Assembly: GCA_029532415.1 (NCBI GenBank)
Contig: JAQOTA010000050.1
Span: forward strand, 1,550,001 to 1,614,000
Direction of reading: 5' to 3'
From: Marasmius tenuissimus
Lineage: Eukaryota > Basidiomycota > Agaricomycetes > Agaricales > Marasmiaceae
Length of the DNA: 64,000 nt
Each line of letters opens with the position of its first letter. Positions within the stretch are counted from its first letter, which is position 1. This document shows, piece after piece, positions 1 through 11,669 of this stretch. Below the pieces are notes generated by a model. That model ran no database searches. It was not told the DNA's origin and was given only the letters and a program-made list of their open reading frames with translations. The translations under genes and the position numbers were made by a program.

Positions 1-2635
1 ACAAGCCTTCGGAATGCCTCGAGGATATACCAGGCATGGCTTATGCGCTCGAGCTCTTTCTGGCTTCGCATATGGTGGAATCAGAAGAATACTGTGCAAA
101 GAATGATCCGAAAATGTGCGTTCTCGTTCGACGATTGACAGTTTTCTACCTAATCCATGATGGTCCTGAAGGGAACGGGTCTACTTTGCGACTGGATACG
201 GACTCATTCAATGCGTTAAAGGGTTGATGTCATATGCAGACGAGGTACTCAACTCAGTATTGCTCGCTCTACATCTTACTGACTCTCGCTGACAGGACAT
301 TCTTGCTGGAATTGAGCACACGAAACACGGAAACCACATTGCTCAGCAACATCGCAAGAAGGCCGCTTCATTTACCACACGTTTGGCCGGCTATGTCGTC
401 TCCTCGCTCAACACACACGGTGTGGGCTTTATACGAAGCATGACGGATTCAGAGAGGCACGCAGAGCTCACTTATGCCGAGAGTCTCTTCGAAAAGGTGC
501 GGAATGCAACTATCCATTCATCATTCCTTCGTTTCTGACAACCTTTCTCAGGCCCTGTTGGGTATCGTGTACTCCGGTGACTGGCTAGCATTCATTAAAG
601 AAGCGTACGAACATTTCTCGTAAATCACCATTAAAAAATCCCTGTCTGACCAAAGCCCCTCCAACCAGCCTCAACATGAGAACACTCGTAACTATTTACC
701 GAAATCTCTACAAATACATCACCACGTTGGACGCCGAATTCGCTGCCGCTAATCCCGATGCGCCCCTCAAGGAAGACCCCGCGATCGATCCCCACTTCCG
801 CTCGGGCGTTTACCTTGGTGCCGGAGCAAGCACGCTTATCCTCAGCTTGTTGCCCTCGAAGATTTTGACTATCATCGAGATGTTTGGGTTCCATGGAGAG
901 AGAAAGGAAGCGTTGGAGATCCTATGCAAGGCCGGTGGTTGGACGAAGGATAGCAGTCAGCCTAGTATCAACACTGGTCGGTTCCCACTTTTCCCTAGAG
1001 CTTCGACCTCGACTCACAAACTGCGAAAAACACAGAGGAAGAAGGTCTTAGGCGGTCCATATGCGACATGGTTTTACTCGTGTTCCATCTGGTGCTCTCT
1101 AGCTTCACGTTTGAAGGTGTGGATGTCAGTGTAGCGCAGAAGATTGTGGATTGGAATTTGAAACGATACCCGGATGGTAAGCCAAGCCGTGGTTGGTCAC
1201 ATTTGATCTAACCTCGACTCTTTTCTTTGCAGGTGTCTTCTTCCTCTTTGGAGCCGGCCGACTTTCCTTGATACGGTCGCAGCCGCAACGAGCTATTCAG
1301 TATTATACACACGCGATGGAGGTACAATCTCAGTATCGAAACTTGCATCACGTTTCATACTGGTAAGTCCTAGCTCCCTACACTCCACATAGCATCCGTC
1401 ACGACTGACGTTTGAACTCGTCCAATAGGGAGATTGCTATATCTAGTCTAGCGCTGTGGGACTTGAAGCAGAGTGAGGATGCTTGGAGAATTTTGCAGAA
1501 GGAGGCAACGGTGCGTACTTAGCTCATTACCTCTATCCGTCATCGACTAACGACAAATCGCTGTCACTAGTGGTCGAAAGCCACATACACGTACGGGCTC
1601 GCGATATGCTTATTGGAGCTGGCTGAGCGCGACTCGGAGAAGAGCGATGAGAGACGGAAGGAAGCGAAAGCATTTATGGATAAGGTGCCAGACTTGAAAC
1701 AGAGGATTGCTGGAAAGAGTATTCCGCTTGAGGTGCGTTCTTCATAACCCGCCCCCTTCGCCTTCGTAATCGATACTAACCAAACTTTCCCACTCCAGAA
1801 ATTCGTCGCCCGCAAATCTCGCAAATTCCAATCCCAAAAAGGTCGCCTCGCCCTCCCCGCACTCGAAATCGCATACATATTCCTCGGCATCGCGCATGCG
1901 CCTCGGAGAGTCGTTTGTGAGAAGATGCTACCGGATGTTCGGAGTGTCCTCTCAAAGCTCGAGGCGTGCAAAGGGGATCCGAAGAAATATAAGGAGAATG
2001 GAGGTGCGGGCGTTGGGTATTGGGATGATTATTGTCTGGCCAAGTTTTTGGAGGGGGTGTGTTTGAGGTTTGTTGCATATCCGGTGAGTGGCTGTCCTCT
2101 TCCTTTTTCCTTCTCCTGTTCTGACTCGCATGGTATAGGATCCGGACGCAGAGCTAGAGCCCGATAAGGAGCTTTCGGTGTCGAAAGAGGAGGCGGAGAA
2201 GGGTGCCACGGAGGCGTTCAAGTTTGTGTTTGAACACGGGCCGAGTATTGAGTTGGATCATCATTTGGTTTATCATGCTCGTGAGTGGTGTTGTTTTCCC
2301 TCCCTCCTAGTTTCTTGATCCTGATCCGTTCGAATAGATTACGAGTACGGAAGACTGTTGGTCTGCCAGGGAGACGTAGAGGGCGGTAAGAAGCAATACG
2401 AGTTGATTCTGTCTGGTGGGTCTTTTTCTGCAATCGTATAGACGGAATCTAAAGGTACTTCATAGGCAAATATCTCGAAGTCGGACCATCCGGTAGGAAG
2501 GGCAGGTACAGCATGGAGGTGGGTTGTTGTCCTCGGTCGTCTCTTGGCGCTGTTGATTGACTGTTTTCGTTCTAGAATGCCTTGAACATGCGGACGCATG
2601 CTGCTATGGAGGATTTAACCAAGGGCAAGGTCTAG
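1..2635 (+). CDS. IML2: IML2/TTC39-family TPR protein (5' end missing)
   Basis: This is the 3' part of a multi-exon gene for an IML2-type protein, a mitochondrial outer-membrane/cytosolic tetratricopeptide-repeat protein of the IML2/TTC39 (DUF3808) family. Yeast Iml2 works in lipid-droplet-linked clearance of inclusion bodies. The reading frame is already open at base 3 and reads as family sequence (ECLEDIPGMAYALELFLASH), so the start lies upstream of the window. Splicing 116-171 (GTGCGT...GAAG) restores ERVYFATGYGLIQCVKGLMS, a family hallmark; unspliced, the frame stops at 225. Later exons give SLNTHGVGFIRSMTDSERHA, the block GVYLGAGASTLILSLLPSKI (near 808-867) and a C-terminal run of helical TPR-like segments ending at TAG 2633-2635. 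At least nine short introns are implied. The call is firm; some exon edges are not. Confidence 0.9.
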
Positions 2636-4774
2636 TTATTTGTCTCTGCTTCCCTTCTACTTCCTGCTTCGTCTGCTTATATATGGACACCATCTATACC
2701 GATAATCTCTAAATGTTATTGCCTGATACCCCTCCTCGTTTTCGGAAGTCTGTTCTTGGTTGTGTACTTTTATCCGTGCTTCGTGGCTACCTAGTACCTC
2801 CGTGACCGTGTACAATACCTTATTGTGTATCTATCCTTCCTGGTGATATAAGTATGAATACCAGGACAAGCATATATCATTCTGAACGGCAGCCTTCCAT
2901 CTGGTCACCGTGAGGCGCGAGAACAGAGAAGTAGGTTTGAAGTTCCTCAAATCTGTACACCGATAACTAGGTCATTCAAATCAATTCACTCGCAAACCAC
3001 GAAGTTGAGGACTCCATGGGAGACCGAACCTACTATGGGTATTGCTCAGAGTGACCCTCGAAATTAAGGATGTTGGGTGCTTTCTATAACCCAAATATCG
3101 TGGGCATTGGATGATCAATGTGGGAACGGCTTGCCAGTCGCCGGTGTAGTGATCCTGATACCTACGACGAGCGAAATTCTGATTCTTAAGGACGATTATA
3201 CGGCATAAAAGATCGTACTGGATCGAAAACCACCACCGTCATGAACAACGTACGGGGGGGAACTGTCAGAGAGACAACCAGAAACTGGGAACCGACCCCA
3301 TGATAAAGCCGGTGTCATGAATTCAAAGTACATCAACGGTGTTATGGACGGGAAACATAAATGATGCACTACATATATGAGGATGGTTCCACCGAAGTAC
3401 ATGCATACTATGGAATACGTGAAGACCCAGAATGTAGGGTACAAAGTGATCGGGGAAAGTAGACGAGGGCAATGTACAAGTACAACCCCGCCCCCGACGC
3501 ATGACAATGGTTCAGTCTTCAACATAAACAAAGACTTCAGCTGAAGACTTACCAAGCGAAAACCAGACGTTACGTCCCTTGTACGCTAGCCAGAATATCG
3601 AAAACTTGACGCACGTCGCAAAGGACAAGAGAACGCAGAGATGGAGAGGGTAGAGGCGATGGTCATCCAGATCCAGGCGACGTGAAGATAGTGGACCAAG
3701 AGAAGAGAACATGGTTTGGAGATGGGGTATCAGGAGCGCCAGGAGAACGTAGGAGAACGTCTTGACAAAATTCGTTCACGATACGGAGGGACCGTGTGCC
3801 TACGCTGCCGGCGAGGCAGACTATAGCAAAACATCTACAAGCTTTGTAACGAAGGAGTTGGGCGATAAAGTGACGATAACTCTGATGTTCGTCCAGGATA
3901 CGTGTGATATGACTGTGTTGTGTTAGGCCTGCAGTGTAGAGAGTGGCGATGATCTCCAAGGTAAAAAGGGCAAGGACGATGCTCATGATAGGGACGGGGG
4001 CTTGCAGGCGCAAGAAAGGACGGAAGAGGGCGAGATGGAGAAATGGAACTGGACAGAAGGCGAAGAGAGCGACTGGGGACGATGGATGCTATTCCAACGG
4101 GACAGTGATGCCAACGTGGGATGGCGACAATGCTGCGAGGGATGAAGAGCGCGATGTCCTGAACGTTACGAGTTAAAGATGGGGGAAGTAACGGCACTGA
4201 GAGAGCGTTCGTCCACGATACGGGTGACATTATGACTGTGTTGTCGCAGGCTGGAGTAACAGGAGTTTGGCGAAGGTTGCGCGGTAGAGTGATGATGAAC
4301 GCTATGAGTGGGTGGGAGTACGATGAAGGGAAGTATCCCGTCCAAAAAACCCTGGTCAAAGGCCCACAGTTATGGTGGATCCCGATGCATTATAATCGCG
4401 TTGTCAAAATTTGTCGCGTTCCGTGTGAGCGCGACGAATGCGGGAGGGCAACAACGACAGATGGTATCGCATCACCACCGCGACGAGTGCGTAGAGGCGC
4501 AGGAATGCTGCGACGGAATGAATGGGGGGCTCATGCCTTTGAGGCGATGAGGGAGGGTATCGATGCACGAGGGTATCGATAGAGAGGATATTTCATTTGT
4601 GAGAGACAAAAAATGGGGGTATAATGGGAAATTTTCCCGCCAGAGACCCAAAAGAAAAAGAAAATTGAACCCAAAAGAGATAAGGGAAAAGAAAAAGGAA
4701 AATGAGAAATTCAAGACCCAAGACCCAGGGAAAGAGAGGAAACCGCGACACCCAAAAGAAAAAAAAGAAAACAA
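2636..4774. other. Intergenic / unassigned, possible decayed membrane-protein gene on minus strand
   Basis: No gene can be supported here. 2,636-2,900 is the AT-richer 3' flank of the IML2-like gene. On the minus strand between about 4,350 and 3,200 there are short hydrophobic frames (for example MSIVLALFTLEIIATLYTAG near 3,985 and VLLSFATCVKFSIFWLAYKG near 3,600) that could be exons of a small multi-pass membrane protein. They do not join with convincing splice sites and match no family I recognise. Two segments (about 3,885-3,935 and 4,205-4,260) are imperfect copies of each other, which suggests a duplicated and decayed exon. Confidence 0.3.
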
Positions 4775-4790
4775 TCACACCCCCAACCCC
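4590..4790 (+). repeat. Purine-rich (A/G) strand-asymmetric tract
   Basis: About 200 bases on the plus strand are strongly biased to A and G, with recurring short motifs such as AGAAAAAGAAAA, GACCCA and CCAAAAGA. On the minus strand this is a pyrimidine tract immediately downstream of the stop codon of the membrane-protein gene that ends at 4,775, so it probably falls in or after that gene's 3' UTR. It is low-complexity sequence, not coding. Confidence 0.6.
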
Positions 4791-5471
4791 ACAGACCCAG
4801 TCGACACTGAAGGCCTCAAGGACCGACTGTGACGCCCGTCTGCCCACCAGCAATCCCCAATAAGGTCGACCTGCTTCGAGGTTAAATTGGAAGGTTTAGA
4901 GTCCCCCTCCACAGCATCGACCTTGGGATCCACCACCCGCAGCCCCATCTTCATGAACTCCGCCATATGCTCTATCGCGATAGGCACGGCTATAAATCCT
5001 TCCGCCACACCTTCCTCCCACGGAAGGAACACCGACTCGAACGACTTCGACGCCGGCATCCGCTTCTGTTTCTCTTCGTTACGAGTGCTGGCTGAGACGT
5101 TGTGTTCCAGCTCGGAGACGTGACGTGGCCATGAGTAGATCAACTGGTTCTTCGATAGAAGTCGACGAGACAGGATAGGTTTCTCCCTGTTGAACCTATC
5201 GACCACTTCGGCGAGTTTGTCTCCGTGTTTATCGAGTGCGTCTTGTTGAGGATCACCACCGACCTGAAAAGGAAGAAAGGTGTAAGTAAGAGTGGTCAAG
5301 GTCGACGACGAGCAAAAAATGTCTTACCTCAACATCGATGGCGAAGAACCCTTTGCGAACCCCGCGAACGAGGAATATAACGGCGCCCAAGAAGACTGAG
5401 AGGGAGAGGGCGATGAGGATGAAGATGCTGATGTTCTTCGAGATGAAGTTGATGACCGAGTTGCTGGACAT
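4775..5471 (-). CDS. Small single-pass membrane protein, unknown function
   Basis: This two-exon gene encodes a predicted protein of 210 aa. Exon 1 (5471-5328) starts at ATG and encodes exactly 48 codons. A 64-nt intron (5327-5264) has a GTAAGA donor and a TTTTCAG acceptor. Exon 2 (5263-4775) continues in frame to the stop. Residues about 13-37 form one hydrophobic helix (SIFILIALSLSVFLGAVIFL), followed by basic residues (RGVRKG), so the C-terminal ~170 residues probably face the cytosol. The soluble part is polar, with no domain I recognise; a middle stretch (GFIAVPIAIEHMAEFMKMGL) is more hydrophobic. No signal-peptide cleavage site is apparent. The gene model is good because frame and splice sites agree exactly; the function is unknown. 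Confidence 0.75.
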
Positions 5472-6090
5472 TCTTGTAGCTGATAATTGCTAGTGAGATG
5501 GTGGTGGTTTGACGTTGAGAGGCGAATGGAGGGTCCAAAATGGCTGGCCAGGTTTATATACCTGCAGAGTAAGACATGGTTCAAAATGTTTGAGATCCCC
5601 TGCGGATGGCACGAATGGGGGAGAAATCGTCGCTGGCAAGGCATAGAGCGGCCAATTAAGGATGATTCTGTCCACTATGTATGAAGCAAATGCATTAGTT
5701 TGGTGAATGAATAACAGAGAGCGTACAGAGATCCCAGTCGTGGTCAATTTTGAATCATTTTGCAGAACCGTCTCGCAAGCTCATCCTACGTGTAAAAGTC
5801 GCCAAACTCAAGAGATCCCTCGTTTCCGTCACAGGTATCCAGGTTCAATCAGGGTGGAGACCAGCTGAATGAGCAAAGAGTTCGATTGGCGCAGGCCCTG
5901 AGATGGTAGTGGTCGCATCAAAACGCCCACAACTGTCCACTCCGGGCGACTTGAGGGTAGGCCAACATAACATCAATTTCGGCCTCGACCCCATTCAATT
6001 GCAAGTAGACCTCACCATCAAGAACACGTAATTGCTTCTTCAAGTTGGTTCGATTCCTTTGACTACAATGTTACAACGATTCGATATGTA
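5472..6090. other. Intergenic region
   Basis: This lies between the start of the minus-strand membrane-protein gene and the 3' end of the minus-strand CoA-transferase. It must hold the promoter of the former and the 3' UTR/terminator of the latter. I see no conserved ORF, repeat or RNA gene; short open frames here are not supported. Confidence 0.5.
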
Positions 6091-8048
6091 CTACGCTACA
6101 ATTTCGGTCATCAAATCCTCAGGCCATCTCGCCTTATCAATCCCATTTCGCCTAGACCCAATATTGAACCCAGGCTTCACCTTCCCGTCGGGGAACTGCA
6201 AGACAGGCTTCACAGTTCTTGCTTTCACCCCAAGCGCCTTGTTATCACGAACTTCGAAGAAAGCGGGGTTGAAGAGAGTTGGAGTATTCGCGCCGAGAAG
6301 TGCCAGCATTGCCGGGATAGTCGCTTGCATGTTGTCGTTGTGGCGGAACACTGGTTTGTTGTGTTTCGCCCACACCTGCTCCCAGACATCCGAAGGATAG
6401 GTTTTGCATGTACGGACAAGCCATTGGGAGTAGTAGTTGAGGGCAACCTGGAGACACACGATAAGGGAACCTTCAAGAAGGAGAGAGATAACTCACTTCG
6501 ACTACAAATGACCCGCCCTTCTCTGCCCGTTCAATCAAAGCTTGCAAAACGCCAATTGCTCCACCCGCGCCGGTACTATAGGAAGAAGCCGTCAGCACAG
6601 ACACAGACTGATTGCTGATGAACGTACCAGAAATCAGAGTTAGGAAACACAGGAGTAACAGGTTCGCCATGGCCCATTGCACGACCCCACTCAGTGGAGA
6701 CGCCACAGTGCTAAGTATTCCTTCGTCAGGACTGCAAAACAGGGGAAACCCAAGTATCGAAACTCACCGCATCGCTGATCTGTTGCCAACCCGAACGATA
6801 TGACAACGGTCCATTCCAGCCATAACAGTTCTCGTGAGCGTAGATGATCCCTTTCTCCCTTCCCTCGGTCATCTTCAGTATATCTTCCTTCCCGAAGCCC
6901 CATTTCTTCATCACACCTGGTCGATACCCGTCGATCACAACATCAGCCTCAGTTATCAGCTCCTTCATCTTCTCCCTATCCGCTTCGTTCTTGAAATCCA
7001 GATGAGCCGACCATTTCCCCCATCCCAAATCGAAATTGAGACCTTCAAAGTCCACAACGTTGGGCGAAGTTATACGCAAGACACTGGCACCAAGCTCAGC
7101 GAGCTCACGACCAATCGTAGGTGCAGCGATGATCCGAGATAGATCAATGATCTTGAGACCGAAAAGAGGTCGAGAGGGATCAGGTGCACTGGGCGGCTCC
7201 CACCAGGAGGGCTTTTGTGATGGATTGGGGACGTGGTGGAGCTCGTAAAGGCCGACGTGAGCGTTCGCTTTGCCGTGTTCACTGGTGAGGTATTCGTCCA
7301 CGCTCTGACAAATGGTTCCGGCCTGACGATATTCGTCATTCATCAAAGTGTCGAGATGTTCGGCGTCATGTTGAGCGACTTTCTGTTCGTAGATCGAGTG
7401 AGAGGTCTCTCCGGGCGCCGGTTGGTATTTTTCAGGAATGCCGAGTGCGGTTTGCGAGGGCTTCGGATTTAGACTTCCTGTGGTTGAATTTAGTAAACGA
7501 ACATTTGACCATTTGGCTCGAGCAGGTCGATGACGAACCGTGAACGTGATAGAACCTGCCATCCTTCGTCTTGTAGATATTCGAGCAGGAGGTCTCGTGG
7601 GGTGAAGATTCCCTAGAGGGAAACCATTGGGACAATTCCTTGCTGCTGGACAGGGAAATACCCTTTCCGTCCAGAGAAGAGATTACTGGCGACATAAAGA
7701 AGAGTTGAGCGTGATCTCTGTAACAAGGTATTTCATCAGCTGGGGGCGTTCCTTTGAGTCTCGACGAGCTTGTGGTCCTCACGTATCGATCACAACCTTC
7801 TGAGGTTCGATGGCAAAACGTCGCTTGAGCAAGACATTGAGCATACATGCTTCGAAACCTTTGATGGCCGCGATGCTCTCAGCGAAACGCCAGTTGATGG
7901 GTATGGAAGGCAGGTCTGCGCCTCGAAATTCGACGAACTTGTCGACGTCTTGGACCTCGGGCGGACAAGAGCGGTGGAGTTCGTTGTGCAAGAGACCATC
8001 CTTCAAAAGCTGGGAGGCTTGTGCTGGTACCGAATATGTAGCGGACAT
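6091..8048 (-). CDS. Family III (CaiB/BaiF) CoA-transferase-like protein
   Basis: This is a multi-exon gene for a fungal CoA-transferase family III protein, the fold of formyl-CoA transferase and alpha-methylacyl-CoA racemase, which moves CoA between organic acids. The start ATG (8048-8046) opens with MSATYSVPAQASQLLKDG, the usual N-terminus of the fungal group. Later blocks are SIPINWRFAESIAAIKGFEA, the transferase core RPLFGLKIIDLSRIIAAPTI, then WGRAMGNGEPVTPVFPNSDF joined by splicing to CTGAGGAIGVLQALIERAEK. The Asp in the NSDFCTG context is the likely catalytic nucleophile by analogy with the family. The C-terminus ends ...EDLMTEIVA at stop 6093-6091. Introns include one after QQISDA and one inside the NSDF|CTG block. 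Substrates cannot be told from sequence. The family call is strong and individual exon borders are good. Confidence 0.88.
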
Positions 8049-8806
8049 GTTGATGGGGGAATCGAGGATAGCGCTCACCAGTTGATTGACGAAGTCCCTC
8101 TTATACTTGCAGGCAAAGTCCCGGCTATGGCTTGGGCCGGAGAATGACCAGTTCAAATTCGCGTTCTTGCCGATCTGGAACGGATGACTTGAGCGTGAGT
8201 GACAACTAGTGCAGTCGTGGGAGCTTACTCGGGGAGACTAGCTTGAAAGAGAGGCCAGGCTAACGAGATTGGCCTCCGACCAGTGGCACCGGCAATCGCC
8301 AGTAGGTAATCTGTACGTCGGCGACATCAGTGGTGCTCGACCACGAATAATATAGGTAAGATCGGAAAAGCTACTTACCACGGATGATTGATCGATGTTT
8401 TGGATACCCCGCATACGGAGAAAACGAGCAGTGGAAAGACCCTGACCCGTTAGTTGTTACACTCCTGGAAGTTTAGGATGCGAGCCTCGAGGTGGACTGG
8501 AAGACTTGAGTAGTATCGAGCAGGTCGAGTCTGCAATGGATCGTGGTCGAAGGGAGAGTTGGTTGCCGAGCCGAAAAGTCGCGCGAAGTCGCGCGGCGTT
8601 GTCGATGTTTATCGCCGCCGGCTTGGGAGTTCCAGGTTTCGTAAATCCATTTTCCGTCGCTCCCTCGAGATTGTTGAGGCAAGTTGTCTAGATACGAGGC
8701 CGACGAGTCCAAGCACGTCCAAGATACAACCTCTTACGTAGGCTCGGTTCCAGCCGTTCTCCAAAAGGGGAAGGAGCACATGGGAGAGAGGAAGGTTGGA
8801 GAACGG
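8049..8806. other. Region upstream of the CoA-transferase
   Basis: This presumably contains the CoA-transferase promoter and 5' UTR. A minus-strand mini-ORF starting MRGIQNIDQSSV (near 8,420), with a good GTAAGT donor right after it, could be a 5' UTR exon or an upstream ORF; I cannot support it further. The distal end holds a short perfect hairpin (separate entry). Nothing else is recognisable. Confidence 0.4.
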
Positions 8807-8810
8807 CTGG
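8750..8810. repeat. 14-bp perfect inverted repeat (hairpin)
   Basis: CCAGCCGTTCTCCA (8750-8763) is followed 33 nt later by its exact reverse complement (8797-8810). It sits directly against the left terminal inverted repeat of the 8.8-9.9 kb element, so it may be part of that element's end or of its target site. Confidence 0.85.
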
Positions 8811-9898
8811 TCTCAACCTCACGCTTTTTGGCGGGTCACGAAAATGTGACGCGGGACTTAGCCAAATTTCGTCTCAACCACCACCAGCCCAAAGCCATAC
8901 CTTTCGTATGTTCCCTTTCCCCTACTCTCTACTCCCAAAAGCCATTTTCTAGGGGCTCTGGTGCTACAAGATGACTTATTCCGCCTTACATGTGCTTTTC
9001 ACCACGTTTCATCCCGGACAGTTCTCGATAATATTCCCCTGCTACCTGCTGGCTTACTCGGTACTTCTCCGACCCCAATGCCATCCTCTGTGTCACAGGA
9101 ACTACTCTAATAGTGGTTATACTCGTATCATTGACTGTACAAGCAGTAGCAAGTTCTGGAAGGTCTGCCCGCGGTACTGGATGGAAAAGTTACTGACGTA
9201 CTCTGGACGTACTGCAGCGGCGACTCAGGGCGAAATTTTATCGAGGTCGACGGTCATTGTCAGGTTTATTTTATTGGGCTAAGGTGCGTTGCAGAAAGTC
9301 ATTCTTCAGGGTTTTTGGTCTAAACTTGCCATAAGTGCTTCGTAGACTTCAGGTTGTGCTTATTTTGGAGTACCCCTCGACAGGCTCTGCTCATTCCGCT
9401 CCTCACACCCCCCCCCAACTTCTTGGTACTGGCTACGCAATGCTCTACCCCGAAACCATCCCATTGTTACTCAGAATAATAAGACAGAATTCGTAGAATT
9501 CCTGCCAGCACTACCCTCAAAACACTGTTTCATGGAGAAATAACGATCGGCAAGCCAAGGTAAGCATATTTAGTACCTATAACGACCCGAAAGATGTGTT
9601 TGCTCACTTGAAAATAGTAGCTGCTGCCCTCCTCTTCACGCGAAACACATTTTCGGCTTCTGTTGCCCCTAAAATCCATGTTTATCCATGTCCACTGCAT
9701 GTTTATGCTTGTATCTTATCATCCACTGTTGAAGACTAATATATTCATCTTGACTACGAATTTTCCATGTCGACGATGGCGGAATGAAGGAACTCTCGAA
9801 GTTTTGCTCGCGCGCGGTGCCTCTCAAAACGCGAAATTTCGCTAAGTCCTTTGTCACATTTCCGTGACCCGCCTAAAAGTACGAGGTTGAGCCCAGTC
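8807..9898. mobile_element. Non-coding element with ~65-bp terminal inverted repeats
   Basis: Sequence at about 8,807-8,871 and the reverse complement of about 9,832-9,898 agree over roughly 65 positions with scattered mismatches. Shared blocks are CTCAACCTC, GGCGGGTCACG, AATGTGAC, GGACTTAG and AAATTTCG. The ~960-nt interior has no plausible transposase frame. This is the structure of a non-autonomous DNA transposon (large MITE). I could not define an unambiguous target-site duplication because the similarity fades gradually at the outer ends. The superfamily is unknown. Confidence 0.8.
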
Positions 9899-10341
9899 GG
9901 TATGGCATGATGCTCCTGCCCATCAACCCATCAAATCCCATATCAAATGCCATACCGTAACTGGCCACGCGAGTCTACCTCTTACGACTTATTTCCCCGG
10001 TTCACGGGCACCGCGGCTACCAGCACTTCGGTAAATGTCACTCCCCCTCACCACGTTCACGCATTCTCGGTCAGTGACCACAATTCTCCATTCTGCTTTA
10101 TAGTTTCGAGCCGTTCTGCCCTATTCACGGCTGGGTACAAACATAATACAAACGGAAAAAAAGGGGTTGTAAAGCAGGAAATAAAAATAACAGTCAGAAA
10201 ACGCGTATCATCTAGTGATTGAACAGTCCATCGCTGTGAAGCAGTAAGTGGTGATATTGATAAAGGGTATCAACAAAGTGAAGTGTCCAGAGGAAGTCCC
10301 AAAAAAGCCGTTTCCATGTCCAGTCATGAAAACGATCTCAC
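9899..10341. other. Intergenic, 3' flank of ferritin-like gene
   Basis: This separates the inverted-repeat element from the stop codon of the minus-strand Rds1-like gene and should contain its 3' UTR and polyadenylation region (A-rich around 10,150-10,200). No ORF here is credible. Confidence 0.5.
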
Positions 10342-11669
10342 TTAAAGACCTGACCAGCCGATGACTTTGATCGTGCCGTCTGCAGAGGGACCGGTGGCCA
10401 GGTTGGGCTTGCCTCCGTTGTTGACACCGTTGCTCGTGGGTGCGGAACCCTCAGCTCCACTCGTTGAGGACGGCGCACCGGTCGACTGGGCACCCTCAAC
10501 GACCTTGGAAGCCTGGTCGGGGGTGATGGTCTGTGTAGACTCGCTGGATGCTCCACCGGAGGTACCGCTTGCACGGAGCATCTGACCGAGCATCTGGGGT
10601 TGAGTATCGATGAAGGCCAAAGTGGGGCCAGCGACGAGCTTGTTGTTGTTGGTCTGTCGGTCGCGAGTGTTGGCGAGGAGGGGTTGCGAGTCGGAAGTAA
10701 CGAAAATCGCGACGGGTCCGTTGATCTGGGGAACGACGCACTCCTTGAAGGGGAGAGCAATGGAGTTGGGTTGTCCACCGAGGAGCATTTGACAGAACAA
10801 GTCCTGATGAGACGTGTCAAAATCGGTGATGGCTTCGAAGCAATGATAGACTCACATCCTCTGAAACGGTACCGTTGATGGCATCAGACTTGAACTCCAA
10901 CTTGGTACCGGGTCCAACGACACCGGTGTTGGTGAGAGAAAGTGTTGGGTGAGCTGTGGGGATGCTATTTAGACAAGGTTTCCGTGGTAAGGAATCGTAC
11001 ATACCGGGCACACCCAAGTCACAAGGACCGTCAAAGAAGGGAGCCGCGATAGCCAAAACTTCACTCGGGGCAAGAGCGATATCGAACGCCGCTGGGACGG
11101 AAGTACCACCACCAGAAAGCAAGTTCTGTACGGTTTGATGCCTAGCCTCCACCGTCAAGATACTGCCAGCAGCCTGCAAGATCACGGGATCGGTGACAAG
11201 TGGGGCAGCACCCAAGTACGCTCCAACACCAACGTTCTCAACGACTCGGCCAGTAGCTGCCATAGTGGCGACATCGGTGAGGGCAGAGTCGAAGTTGAAC
11301 TTGCAGGAAGTAACGGGGGTTTCGCCGACGGCCGCGAGGCCGGCTTGGAGAACCGTCGAGTGGGTAGCTTCATCGCTCTGAATCACTTGGAACTGTTGAA
11401 TAGCGATATCGGGGGAGGCGAAACCGGCGGTGGTAAAGTCGGCTGGCTGGAACTTGGCGAGTGCCTGTTTGTAGTATTCGGATTCGAGCTGTTCGAGGAC
11501 GTCGGCAAATTCTGAAAGAAAGCAAGATCGTTGGTCCCCTTCTCACGATGAAAGAACAAGCAAACGCACTGAGGAGAGTAACATCGATATTATCACTTTG
11601 CCTCCTTACTGGTGCGGCATGCACTGCTGCTAATGGCGCTGCCAAAGCGAAGAACGTAGAGTAACGCAT
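10342..11669 (-). CDS. Secreted Rds1-like ferritin-fold protein
   Basis: This gene with three introns encodes a secreted protein of the fungal Rds1/ferritin-like group, named from a stress-responsive fission-yeast gene. It starts at ATG 11669-11667. MRYSTFFALAAPLAAVHAAP is a clear signal peptide, followed by a KEX-like RR. After an intron (donor GTGCGT near 11,570), a four-helix core begins: FADVLEQLESEYYKQALAKF with the family-like IQSDEATHSTVLQAGLAAVG. Its E-x-x-Y and E-x-x-H residues resemble ferritin-like metal ligands. Two more introns (around 11,000 and 10,830) give the second half. The tail from about 10,600 is rich in Ser, Gly, Thr and Asn, like a low-complexity or GPI-region linker, and ends GTIKVIGWSGL at 10,342. 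The biochemical role is uncharacterised. The model is well supported. Confidence 0.85.

Noticed and set aside
36..227. Stand-alone 63-codon ORF at the left edge
   Set aside because: Its frame is shared by the IML2-like exon only up to 115; the rest reads through an intron, and splicing 116-171 restores family sequence.
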